Shown here in pieces: positions 32,757-44,795 of a stretch of DNA of 64,000 nucleotides. The DNA lies in the NCBI RefSeq assembly GCF_050003625.1, contig NC_134397.1, positions 70,034,669-70,098,668 of the forward strand. Reading direction: 5' to 3'. Made by a program: the position numbers and the translations under genes. Below the pieces are notes generated by a model. The model made no database searches. It was given only the letters and a program-made list of their open reading frames with translations, and had not been told where the DNA came from. Each line of letters opens with the position of its first letter. Within the stretch, counting starts at the first letter, position 1. Source of the stretch: Haematobia irritans. Lineage: Eukaryota; Arthropoda; Insecta; Diptera; Muscidae.

Positions 32757-33875
32757 AGGTTGGCTGATTTGTTATTGCGAAAAAAATGGAAAAAAAGGAA
32801 TTTCGTGTTTTGATAAAATACTGTTTTCTGAAGGAAAAAAATACGGTGGAAGCAAAAACTTGGCTTGATAATGAGTTCCCGGACTCTGCCCCAGGGAAAT
32901 CAACAATAATTGATTGGTATGCAAAATTCAAGCGTGGTGAAATGAGCACGGAGGACACAGTGGACGCCCGAAAGTGGTGGTTACCGACGAAAACATCAAA
33001 AAATCCACAAAATTATTTTGAATGACCGTAAAATGAAGTTGATCGAGATAGCAGAGGCCTTAAAGATATCAAAGGAACGTGTTGGTCATATCATTCAGCA
33101 ATATTTTGATATGCGGAAGCTCTGTGCAAAATGGGTGCCGCGCGAGCTCACATTTGACCAAAAACAACAACGTGTTGATGATTCTGAGCGGTGTTTCCAG
33201 CTGTTAACTCGAAATACACCCGAGTTTTTCCGTCGATATGTGACAATGGATGAAACATGGCTCCATCACTACACTCCTGACAGTCGGTTGAGTGGACAGC
33301 GACCGGTGAACCGTCTCCGAAGCGTGGAAAGACTCAAAAGTCCGCTGGCAAAGTAATGGCCTCTGTTTTTTGGGATGCGCATGGAATAATTTTTATCGAT
33401 TATCTTGATAAGGGAAAAACCATCAACAGTGACTATTATATGGCGTTATTGGAGCGTTTGAAGGTTGAAATCGCGGCAAAACGGCCCCATATGAAGAAGA
33501 AAAATGTGTTGCTCCACCAAGACAACGCCACAAGTCATTGAGAACGATGGCAAAAATTCATGAATTGGGTTTCGAAATGCTTCCCCGCCCACCGTATTCT
33601 CCAGATCTGGCCCCCAGCGACTTTTTATTGTTCTCAGACCTCAAAAGGATGCTCGCAGGGAAAAAATTTGGCTGCAATGAAGAGGTGATCGCCGAAACTG
33701 AGGCCTATTTTGAGGCAAACCCGATGGAGTACTACCAAAATGGTATCAAAAAATTGGAAGGTCGTTATAATCGCTGTATCGCTCTTGAAGGGAACTATGT
33801 TGAATAATAAAAACGAATTTTGACAAAAAAAATGAGTTTTTCTTTGTTAGACCGGGGACTTATCAGCCAACCTGT
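32757..33875 (+). mobile_element. Himar1-like mariner, copy 3, nearly full length
   Basis: A 1.12-kb mariner flanked by TA. The 3' inverted repeat is intact (GACTTATCAGCCAACCTGT at 33857-33875). The left one is shortened to AGGTTGGCTGAT and about 150 bp of 5' UTR is missing. Irritans-subfamily transposase reading frames fill the rest. The flanks are HINE A sequence; compared with an intact unit at 27405-27530, about 75 bp of target is lost between the two TA sites. Confidence 0.9.
32786..33807 (+). pseudogene. Himar1-like mariner transposase, three frameshifts
   Basis: A cut-and-paste transposase that would bind the inverted repeats and insert at TA. The frames at 32786, 33018, 33356 and 33538 join to a protein of normal mariner length (about 345). 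N-terminal helix-turn-helix region: EFRVLIKYCFLKEKNTVEA and KSTIIDWYAKFKRGEMSTED; second HTH around KLIEIAEALKISKERVGH. The DD34D triad is visible as TMDETWLHH, LLHQDNA and YSPDLAPSDF. Breaks: a deletion at STEDTVDARK, a shift near TPDSRLSGQ, and a 5-nt loss at QDNATSH that creates a stop. Inactive, but the sequence identity by eye to the horn-fly element looks high. Confidence 0.9.
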
Positions 33876-34270
33876 TAGTTAGGCTTGGTTGTTAACGGCC
33901 ATATACGAGCACAATTTACCAAATTTTAACTGACTCGGATTAAATTTGCTCCTGCAAGAGGCACTAAAACCAAATCTCGGGATCGGTTTATATGGGACTA
34001 TATATATTTATGTGTTGGATACCATATACTAACATCACGTACCAAATTTCAACCGAATCGGATGAATTTTGGTGTTCCAAGAGGCCCGCTAGCCAAATCG
34101 GGGGATCGGTTTATATGGGGGCTATATATAATTATGGACCGATGTGGACCAATTTTTGCATAGTTGTGAGAGATCATATGCTAACACCATGTACCAAATT
34201 TCAGCCGGATCGGATGAAATTTGCTTCTCTTAGAGGCTCCGCAAGCCAAATCTGGGGATCGGCTTATATG
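33876..34270 (+). mobile_element. HINE family A, part 2
   Basis: Resumes with TAGTTAGGCTTGGTTGTTAAC and 153-bp units up to GGATCGGCTTATATG at 34270, where a second element is inserted. Confidence 0.75.
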
Positions 34271-35596
34271 CACACAGAAAACAGATTGGTTGGAAATCTG
34301 TTGTACTAACGAAAATTCTACATTCAGAGTTATATATCAGTTCTGACAATCTATTTACTTGGATCACAAGCAGTTTTTTGTCCTTAATACCATTTGGCTA
34401 TAATTTCAATAGATTCTCAGTTGTAATTGAAAATAAATTATTGTAGCAACTAAATGTGTCTCTTTTGAAACATTTTATTTGAATTCGATTGATATGACCT
34501 ACCTTAAATAAATTTCGTAACTCTCATTTAGTAGTCCTTACTGATATATGGTAGTCTCAGCCGAATGCCTTTTGATGAATTTCTCAAATGTCATTTCTAT
34601 TTGAACAAATTATTTATTATTCAAATAAGACATTTTTATTTGTTTCAAATTAAAACTAATTTATGCTACATCGTAGCATAAAACAAAAAGCATATACATA
34701 GTATATAGGATGACAATATAGACTGTGGATTTTAACTGTTCATGGCGCCTCCCGTTTTGTATCAGGCAATCCAAGATATGATACATGTGTGGATATGTTC
34801 TGAAATTAGTTTTATTAACTCCAACATGGATACATGTACCCCAGAACTTTCTAATTTTATTTGTTAATATCCATATAATAGTGGCCTATTTTTAAGGTAT
34901 GTAACATTATGTACTCTGGACACAACTTTGTGCAGAACAATCAGCTCGGAGCAACCAGTTATTTAGTTCTGCCGTTTAAGAAGCTACATTTCATAGACGA
35001 ATGCAGTTGGATGTGGAAAATCTTACTAAATCTGAACGATTTTATCAATGTGTTCACACCACGAATGTTCAATTACTGATATCCATAAAAATTACAAAAT
35101 ATCTTTGATGCTGCTGAAATCAGGTACATAATGACCGGGAAAATAACAGGGTTGCAGCAACCATGTTACAAGTTCACCGTCAAAAAAAATTTTTTGCTCT
35201 AAGAATCTGGGTGTGGATACATTTTGATGCAATAAATAGAGATTCTGGACAAAAATTGTTATCTACTAATTACATACATTTAGCGTGTTTAGAATTATTT
35301 GTACCACTATAACTATATGTAAATAAAATAAAATATAATATTTAACGGTGAAGTAATTGATTTTTAAATATATTTTTAATTCGGTCATGAGTATTATTTA
35401 GGTTGGGCAACACAACCGAATGATAAAGGTAGTCACAACCAATATCGTCGGCACACCCAACCAACACCATATGTGGTATTAGTTGTGTTGACCGAATCAT
35501 TCGGATGACACAACTGCCAACTGATAGTAGCTGCAACTGCCAAAAGGAGGTTGGCAATAAATTCGGTTGTCACAACCAATCTGTATTCTCTGTGTG
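34271..35596. mobile_element. Unclassified TIR element without visible target duplication
   Basis: A 1326-bp non-coding element with inverted ends: CACACAGAAAACAGATTGG on the left and CCAATCTGTATTCTCTGTGTG on the right. The right 200 bp is full of GGTTGTCACAACC-type palindromes (35400-35575). The flanks join as TATATG + GGGGCTATA, exactly the uninterrupted HINE A text TATATGGGGGCTATA, so no duplicated target bases are visible. Short frames on both strands have no known domain. Confidence 0.75.
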
Positions 35597-36388
35597 GGGG
35601 CTATATATAATTATGAACCGATGTGGACCAATTTTTGCATGGTTTTTAGAGACCATATACTTACACCATGTACGAAATTTCAGCCGGATCGGAAGAAACT
35701 TGCTATCATATGCTAACACCATGTACCAAATTTCAGCCGGATCGGATGAAATTCGCTTCTCTTAGAGGCTCCGCAAGCCAAATCTAGGGATCGGCTTATA
35801 TGGGGGCTATATATAATTATGAACCGATGTGGACCAATTTTTTCATAGTTGTTAGAGATCATATGCTAACACCATGTACCAAATTTCACCCGGATCGGAT
35901 GAAATTTGCTTCTCTTAGAGGCTCCGCAAGCCATATTGGGGGACCGGTTTATATGGGGGCTATATATACTTATGGATCGATGCGGACCAATTTTTGCATG
36001 GTTTTTAGAGACCATATACTTACACCATGTACGAAATTTCAGCCGGATCGGAAGAAACTTGCTACTCTTAGAGGATTCGGAAGCCAAATTTGGGGGTCCG
36101 TTTATATGGGGCCTATACGTAAAAGTGGATCGATATGGCCCATTTGCAATACCATCCGACCTATATCAATAACAACTACTTGTGCCAAGTTTCAAGTCGA
36201 TAGCTTGTTTCGTTCGGAAGTTAGCGTGATTTCAACAGACGGACGGACGGACACGCTTAGATCTACTCAAAATTTCACCACGACCCAGAATATATATACT
36301 TTTTGGGGTCTTAGAGCAATATTTCGATGTGTTACGAACGGAATGACAAATTTAATATACTCCCATACTATGGTGGAGGGTATAAAAA
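35597..36388 (+). mobile_element. HINE family A, part 3
   Basis: Continues from GGGGCTATATATAATTATG through further units, ACTTGTGCCAAGTTTCAAG, GACGGACGGACGGACACG and the terminal hairpin TACTATGGTGGAGGGTATAA. Confidence 0.8.
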
Positions 36389-36497
36389 ACTTCCTGTGAA
36401 GTTAAAATATGTTAAAGAACATCTTTAGCAAAACAATTTTGGAAGTACGTTTAAAGTCGTTCCTTTAGATGAACTTCCAAATTTTTTGCTGGGAAGT
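36386..36497. repeat. Short interspersed repeat, copy 2
   Basis: AAAACTTCCTGTGAAGTTAA through GAACATCTTTAGC to GATGAACTTCC and TTTTTTGCTGGGAAG. Matches the repeat at 12938-13052 and abuts the end of the HINE A. Confidence 0.5.
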
Positions 36498-37088
36498 TAA
36501 GCAATTTTGATATTCCAAACCAAACTATAGACTTTTCTTCCGGATTAATTAATCTTTAGCAATGACCGACCTCGCGATTTAATTCCATCACCATTGTTTC
36601 TGCAAACTGCCACATTCACGATTTAAAATATTTTTCTTTGTGTATGGAAACATGAAAAAGCAGAAAACTTGAATACAAATTGTAATTAAACAAAACTCTT
36701 GAGATTGACATCTGTGGAGAAAACTTCCCCAAAAAAGGAAATTTGTGTAAAGTGCTGGTTTGCCATATATATGTTGGCTTACACAATAAACTGACAAAAA
36801 TGCTTTATTAAGTTGTGATCTTATGCCACAAATAATCCCTAAAGGCCATTAAGAATTCTCCATAGATTTGAGAATACCATTGAATGTATGAACAAAACTG
36901 CAAGCTGTTAATCTCTACTATAGTCGTTTTCTGCTATTAACTTTTTAATATCCTACAATGGTCTATTGCGCAGAGAGTATTAGAAACTGGCTTGGTATCA
37001 AGCATTTGTAACGAATGTAAATATTGACTGAATACTCAATGGCATTGTTTTTGGGGCCTTAAAATTTAAGGCTTAAATCTCCTAATGA
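36498..37088. other. Unclassified intergenic sequence
   Basis: No gene or known repeat recognised. Confidence 0.3.
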
Positions 37089-37349
37089 AGAGATATGATC
37101 CTAATTGGGAAAAGGAACTTGGTGTTAACATATGGCCTCTAATACACATGCAAAAATTGATCCATATCGATCCATAATTATAAACACGCAAAGAAAAAAA
37201 ACGTTTGGAAAACGTGTAGAGATATGATCCTAATTGGGAAAAGGAACTTGGTGTTAACATATGGCCTCTAATACACATGCAAAAATTGATCCATATCGAT
37301 CCATAATTATATACACGCAAAGAAAAAAAACGTTTGGAAAACGTGTACC
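37089..37349. repeat. 131-bp tandem duplication across a HINE scrap
   Basis: Two almost identical direct copies starting AGAGATATGATCCTAATTGG at 37089 and about 37219. Each contains a HINE-like ATATGGCCTCTAATACACATG part and ends ACACGCAAAGAAAAAAAACG, GTTTGGAAAACGTG. The second half looks like the start of another element (ACACGCAAAGAAA), so the duplication spans an insertion junction. Confidence 0.85.
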
Positions 37350-37614
37350 GAAAACGTTTTTCTTTTGTTAGAGTTTTTTGAATTGCTTCGAAAATTTTAA
37401 ACTTTTATCACCAAAAAAAATCGTTTATTACAAAATTTTTATTTTTTCAATATTTTTTTTTGAAACAACAACACAGTCCATTTCATTTATATCAAACACT
37501 GTTCTTTTCTGACTTTAGGTCTTTAATAAGACACATTTTACAGTTCAAAATTTAATATAGTACAATGTAATGTTGAACATTTTTTCGGAATCTTCCGAAC
37601 ATATATGGAATATG

Positions 37615-37710
37615 TGTAAAAAAAAACTTTGGTCGAAGCAGGGATAGAACTCACGACCCTTGGCATGCAAGTCGGACGTAGCAACCACTGCTCCACGGTG
37701 CCAAACTAAA
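37615..37710 (-). mobile_element. tRNA-derived SINE head
   Basis: On the minus strand: TTTGGCACCGTGGAGCAGTG, GTTGCTACGTCC, then a B-box-like GGGTCGTGAGTTCTATCCC, ending CTGCTTCGACCAAAG. The last bases match the end of the tRNA-like head of the SINE at 61383-61740. The folded tRNA ends do not pair well, so it is not a functional tRNA gene. Confidence 0.6.
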
Positions 37711-37777
37711 TGTTAGTTTCTGTTAAATAAACTTTTTTTATTCGGTTCGTGGGCGCCGCAAGCTATGCTATATAAAT

Positions 37778-39693
37778 CAGGGATCCGGAGCGGAGCGGAG
37801 CAAGCCCTTTTTTTGCCGGAGCGGCATTTCTAAAATCCGGAGCGGAGCGGTTTCCAAATGAAAAGCCGCTCCGCTCCGAATAAAATATTACTTGAATGAA
37901 ATGTGTAACTTTGAAATTACACTGTGTAGGTAATTTCAAATATAGCTAGTACTTAGCGTAGTGTGAGTAAACGTTTAAAATGTACGATATGTATTTTTGT
38001 ACGTACGTACATTGGGTAAAACACAACGTGTTTTTTTAGTAATTGTTTTCAAAAACGGCAAATGTCAAACTATATCTCTAGTATGTGTTGTAAAAGTAAC
38101 AGCAGTACTTTCGATCAATTTAATCCCGTATTACTACAAAGATGTTTGTAATGAACGTCAAATAAATGCAATTAAACGATCTTATTTATATTTAATTTTT
38201 TAGTTTTCTGAAAAAAATATTGTCGTGAAGTCAAAGATTTCATGTCCTTAGAATAAGAATGCAAATTTTGCTTAGCATGGAAGACGCATTTCTCCAAAAT
38301 AAATTTTTTTCCTTGTCCAAATGTCAATAAACTTTTGAGTGAAGTTGTAATGTCCTTATAATTAAGTGATTTTACTTAAAAATGTGTATCATAACATGAA
38401 AGATAAAATTTTTGAGGTAAGGTCAACGTGACTTTAATAATTAAGAAGAATTCTTTAAAATTAATAACATTGTCTTTAAATTTGTTTCCTTTTTGCATCT
38501 TGCCTACAAAGCAAAAAATCGTTAAAAAATAAGACATGTTTTTCAACACACATGCTTAAAATACGAATACTAATTTTGCTTAGAATAGAAGACGTATTTC
38601 TCTGAAATAAAGTTTTTTCCTTGTCTAAAAGTCTCTAAACTTTTCAATGAAGTCTGTTTGTCCTTATAGCTAAGTGATTCGACATAAAAATGTGTATCCT
38701 AACATGAATGAAAATTTCGTTTTAATGAAGTCAAAATGGATTTAATATTTCTGAAAAAATCTTCAAAATTAATAAAATGTTTCAACACATTGTTTTAAAG
38801 TCATTATACCCTAAACCACATAGTGGTTAGGATATAATAAGTTTGATCTGCCAAAAAATGTGCCCACCAGAAATATTGATTTTAAACCATAAAATATATA
38901 CCGATCGACTCAGAATCACCTCCTGAGTCGATCTAGCGCTTGGTGTCCGTCCGTCCGTCAATGTATTTGTTGTTCACAGGATTCCGGTCGCAATTATTAA
39001 CCGATTATGATGAAATTTGGTACAGGGAGTTTTTTGAGCACAAGGACGAACGCTATTGAATTTGGAAGAAATCGGATCAAATTTAGATATAGCTCCCATA
39101 TATATGTATCGCCCGATTTCGGCAAATGGGGTCACGCTGTGCTTTTTTTTCAAACGGATCGTCGCCAAATTTAGCAAAAGGTAATCTTTTTCATCGCCCT
39201 TCATGTCTGCAAATTTCATCCAAATCGGTTCAGATTTAGATATAGCTCTCATATATATGTATAGCCCGATTTGCCCAAATTTGACCATAGAACCCTTATT
39301 TACTAACCGATCTTACTCAAAGTTGGCTAGATCCAGTCCACTATAGTACTAACGGTATGTGCAAAATTTCATCGAAATTGGTTCAGATGTAGATATATCT
39401 CCATGTATGTATCGCCTGATTTTGAAAAATTCGCCCCTAATAACCTTATTTTTGACCGTAGAGGCCTCATTTCTTAACTGATCTTTCTCAAATTTTGCAC
39501 AAGGTAACCTTTTGTGGTATTAATTAAACCAGCAAAATATTCTGCAAATTGGTTCAGATTATATAATTATATAATATACTATAATTTTCTCGAAGAGGAG
39601 CGGAGCGATTTTTTTTCTCGGAGCGGAGCGTTTTTCTTTTCTCCGGAGCGGGAGCGGAGCGGAGCGAACAAAATGGACCGCTCCGGATCCCTG
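37778..39693. mobile_element. hAT-like non-autonomous element with GGAGC-rich ends
   Basis: A 1916-bp element flanked by a perfect 8-bp duplication ATATAAAT (37770-37777 and 39694-39701), as hAT transposons make. The inverted ends start CAGGGATCCGGAGCGG and continue into irregular GGAGC repeats on both sides. No transposase frame. Inside are two direct copies of about 140 bp with a 309-bp offset (TTTTGCTTAG at about 38264 and 38573) and a truncated family C HINE. Confidence 0.85.
38813..39585 (-). mobile_element. HINE family C, truncated, inside the hAT-like element
   Basis: The hairpin end TATACCCTAAACCACATAGT/GGTTAGGATATAAT is followed by GATCGACTCAGAATCACCTC, GTCCGTCCGTCCGTC and AGATATAGCTCCCATATATA units. 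The ACAAGTA terminus is missing at the right. Confidence 0.8.
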
Positions 39694-39749
39694 ATATAAA
39701 TATAACTTATATGGATAATTATCTATTGATGACCATAACAGGTACATAG

Positions 39750-39956
39750 CTCAGTGGTTAGTGTGTTGGCTTACAAAGTGCATGGTCCGCGGTTCGATTC
39801 TCCGTCCAGGCGAAAGGTAATAAAAATTTTAAAAATTTATAAAATCGTATAATTTCTTCTACATTGTTGGTATTACAGGAAAGGTGTTAAGAACTAAAAA
39901 ACCTCGTGGATGTGAGAGAGATGTGAGGGAAAATGCAATTAGCAATAAAACAATGT
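39750..39956 (+). mobile_element. tRNA-derived SINE
   Basis: The tRNA-like head has an A-box TAGCTCAGTGGTTAGTG and a B-box GGTCCGCGGTTCGATTC, ending GTCCAGGCGAAAGG. The body ATAATTTCTTCTACATTG, GTATTACAGG, GGTGTTAAGAACTAAAAAAC matches the SINE at 19122-20680. A family A HINE follows at once in the AT-rich tail. Confidence 0.8.
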
Positions 39957-39960
39957 TTTT

Positions 39961-42107
39961 ATACCCTCCACCATAGGATGGGGGTATATTAACTTTGTCA
40001 TTCCGTTTGTAACACATCGAAATATTGCTCTAAGACCCCATAAAGTATATATATTCTGGGTCGTGGTGAAATTCTGAGTCGATCTAAGCATGTCCGTCCG
40101 TCCGTCCGTCTGTCCGGCTGTCCGTCCGTCTGTGGAAATCACGCTAACTTCCGAACGAAACAAGCTATCGACTTGAAACTTGGCACAAGTAGTTGTTATT
40201 GATGTAGGTCGGATGGTATTGAAAATGGGCCATATCGGACCACGTTTACGTATAGCCCCCATATAAACCGATCCCCAAATTTGGCTTGGGGAGCCTCCCG
40301 GAGCAGCAAAATTCATCCGATCCGGATGAAATTTGGTACGTGGTCTTAGTATACGGTCTCTAACAACCATGCAAAAATTGGTCCATATCGGTCCATAATT
40401 ATATATAGCCCCCATATAAACCGATCCCCAGATTTGACCTCCGGAGACTTTTGGAGGGGCAAAATTCATCCGATCCGGTTGAAATTTGGTACCTGATGTT
40501 AGTATACAGCCTCTAACAACCATGCAAAAATTGGTCCATATCGGTCCATAATTATATATAGCTCCCATATAAACCGATCCCCAGATTTGACCACCGGAGC
40601 CTCTTGGAGGAGCAAAATTCATCCGATCCGGTTGAAATTTAGTACGTGGTCTTAGTATACGGTTTTTAACAACCATGCAAAAATTGGTCCATATCGGTCC
40701 ATAATTATATATAGCCCCCATATAAACCGATCCCCAGATTTGACCTCCGGAGCCTCTTGGAGGGGCAAAATTCATCCGATCCGGTTGAAATTTGGTACCT
40801 GATGTTAGTTTACGGCCTCTCATAACCATGCAAAAATTGGTCCATATCGGTCCATAATTATATATAGCCCCCATATAAACCGATCCCCAGATTTGAACTC
40901 CGGAGACTTTTGGAGGGGCAAAATTCATCCGATCCGGTTGAAATTTGGTACATGGTGTTAGTATGTGGTCTCTAACAACCATGCAAAAATTGGTCCATAT
41001 CGGTCCATAATTATATATAGTTCCCATATAAACCGTCCCCAGATTTGACGTCCGGAACCTCTTGGAGGAGCAAAAGTCATCCGATACGGTTGAAATTTGG
41101 TACATTTTGTCAATATATGGCCTCTAACAGCCATGTAAAAATTGGTCCATATCGGTCTTTAGTTATATATAGCCGATGACTTATTACACAAAAATTGGTC
41201 CATATCGCCAAAAATAATCTACCAAAACTTTATTTCCATAGAAAATTTTGTCAAATTTTATTACTATAGAAAGTTTTGTCAAAATTTCATTTCTATAGAA
41301 AGTTTTGTCAAAAGTTTATTTCTATACAAATGTTTGTCAAAATTTTATTTCCATAGAAAATTTTGTCAAAATTTTATTTCTATAGAAAATTTTGTAATCT
41401 ACCTAAACTTTATTTCCATAGAAAATTTTGTCAAATTTTATTACTATAGAAAGTTTTGTTAAAATTTCATTTCTATAGAAAGTTTTGTCAAAAGTTTATT
41501 TCTATAGAAATGTTTGTCAAAATTTTTATTTGTATAGAAAATTTTGTAAAAAATTTATTTCTGTAGAAAATTTTGTCAACATTTTATTTCTATACAAAAT
41601 TTTGTCAAAATTTTATTTCTATACAATATTTTGTCAACATTTTATTTCTATAGAAATGTTTGTCAAAATTGTATTGCTATAGAAAATTTTGTCAACATTT
41701 TATTTCTATCGAAAATTTTGTCAAGTTTTTATTTCTATAGAAAATTTTGTCAAATTTTTATTTCTATAGAAAATTTTGTCAAAATTTTATTTCTATAGAA
41801 AAATTTGTCAAGGTTTCATTTCTATAGAAAATTTTGTCAAAATTTTATTTCTATAGAAAATTTTGTCAAACTAGATTATATACGTATTTAATCGGCCTTT
41901 TTTTGTTTAATATATACCCCGTATGGGCTAACTTACAATTTAGAAGACAGTGTTAAAAAGTTTTACGATACCTTGCCATCGGCAAGTGTTATCGCAACCC
42001 AAGTAATTCGATTGTGGATGACAGCCTTTAGTAGAAGTTCCTACGCAATCCATGGTGGAGGGTACATAAGATTCGGCCTGGCCGAACTTACGGCCGTATA
42101 TACTTGT
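39961..42107 (-). mobile_element. HINE family A, complete reference copy
   Basis: The clearest full element of the window. The left hairpin ATACCCTCCACCATAGG is followed by CATAAAGTATATATATTCTGG, GAGTCGATCTAAGCATG, a CCGTCCGTCCGTC run and CTATCGACTTGAAACTTGG. Five 153-bp units come next, with ATATAAACCG at 40261, 40414, 40567, 40720 and 40873, then a 29-bp minisatellite at 41215-41875. The ACAAGTA terminus has GTATGGGCTAACTTACAATTT, CCATGGTGGAGGGTACATAAG and GGCCGTATATACTTGTTTT. The order of boxes matches Drosophila DINE-1/INE-1. Confidence 0.9.
41215..41875 (-). repeat. 29-bp minisatellite in HINE A
   Basis: Over 20 tandem units of ATTTTATTTCTATAGAAAA-TTTTGTCAA type, reverse-complementary to the array at 16165-16618. 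It includes a larger internal duplication: the segment starting at about 41215 is nearly repeated at about 41397. Confidence 0.9.
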
Positions 42108-42686
42108 TTTTTTTTTTTTTTTTTTTGAGTTAGTCTTTATGAAATTGTTTTTACGTTTATCACAAAAAGTATATACTTTTCTTCCAAATATACTTCCTTA
42201 CAGCGAAAAGCAAATGAGAAACGAACTTTGTTTGTCTAAAATTTCGTTTGGGAGGAGAGAATTTTTTTTGCGTGTATAAACTCCATATAAACCGATCCCC
42301 AGATTTGAGCCTCTTGGAGGAGCAAATTTCATCCGACGCGGTTTAAATTCGGCTCTGTAATAACCATAGCCATTCCCAATTATTTATACTCTCTTTTTTA
42401 TTTTGATTTTTTATCTACATATACTTCAAATCGACTAACATACAATATAGAAAACACGAAAAGAATGCCAGTTTTGTACGTCAACTTCTATTAATATGAA
42501 ACATCTACTCGTCGAATGTCCACATATTAAAACACTTTGCAATCTACATATACCCAACAAAAATTTATTGGTTATTTTGAATATTTGCACTTAGATTGTA
42601 ATAAGACTGAAAACATAATCTTCTTTAAAAAATGTAGCCGGTACAATTCAATCTAACTTTAAAAACACAACACTAATTCACAATTT
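42108..42686. other. Poly(T) and unclassified sequence with HINE scrap
   Basis: A T-run at 42104-42126. At 42275-42345 there is a HINE A fragment (CTCCATATAAACCGATCCCC). The motif TTTTTTTTGCGTGTAT at about 42250-42268 is the reverse complement of the ACACGCAAA start seen near 37190. No gene. Confidence 0.4.
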
Positions 42687-44056
<1,370 letters not shown>

Positions 44057-44182
44057 TTGAAAAGTCACAAATGGCGAAGTTACCTAAAAATTGATTGAAA
44101 TTTAAAAGTTTCTCATATTTCTACAAAGTGGTGCAAGATATAATATAGTCTGTCCCGCCCGACTTTAGACTTTCCTTACATG
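44057..44182 (-). mobile_element. HINE family D terminus joined to family A body
   Basis: Reads CTACAAAGTGGTGCAAGATA, TAATATAGTCTGTCCCGCCC, GACTTTAGACTTTCCTTAC, which is the family D end seen at 20520-20583. Its body is missing and the preceding sequence is family A. Confidence 0.7.
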
Positions 44183-44319
44183 CTAGATGTACATTACAAT
44201 TAATGACTGGGGAAGCTGTTCCAACATTATTTACCGGGTTATTATTCCGTGGTTATTGGCGTTATATTAAGGCTGAATCGCCAGGAAAAAAGGGGGCAAT
44301 TTCTTTCACTTGCGTCCGA

Positions 44320-44795
44320 AGAAAGAACCCTCCGGATGACTGGAGAATGGTCAAGAGGAAATTCTCCCGGTTAAACTCATCTCTTTTGGGGGTTATATTT
44401 GGGATTTATGAAAAGGTACTCGTGCAACCTCATAATAATGCCAGATATGCCAAGTGTAGGGGGTTACACTCTGGCGAAACCGCTTTTCGACAGGAAGTTG
44501 GAAACTCTAATTCCCAAAAGTAAGTCGTAGTGCACTCAGACTCAGCGGGGAATAAACGTTATATAGATTTCTTCACCGATGGCTGCAAATTGCATTGGCA
44601 AGTGGGTTTCGGAGTATATTCTAAATGCCTGGGACTTAAAAAAGCGAAAAGATTGCCTAATCACTGTAGTGTTTTTCAGGCTGAATATTATCAATAAAAG
44701 AAGTGGCAAATTGGTTATAAAATAATATTGCAAATATTGGCATCAATAAACACACAGACAATCAACAGACAATAAAATCAGTGGAGTGACTTCTT
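44320..44795 (+). pseudogene. LINE fragment (RT end and RNase H), decayed
   Basis: CCTCCGGATGACTGGAGAATG corresponds to about 24350 of the LOA-like LINE. After a deletion, ATGCCAGATATGCC, TCTAATTCCCAAAAG, ATATAGATTTCTTCACCGATG and GGGTTTCGGAGTATATTC correspond to 24926-25120. Stops and small deletions disrupt every frame. Confidence 0.75.

Noticed and set aside
39750..39825. tRNA gene with A and B boxes
   Set aside because: The stems do not close into a proper acceptor arm, and the same head plus body recurs at 19122-20680, so it is a SINE head.
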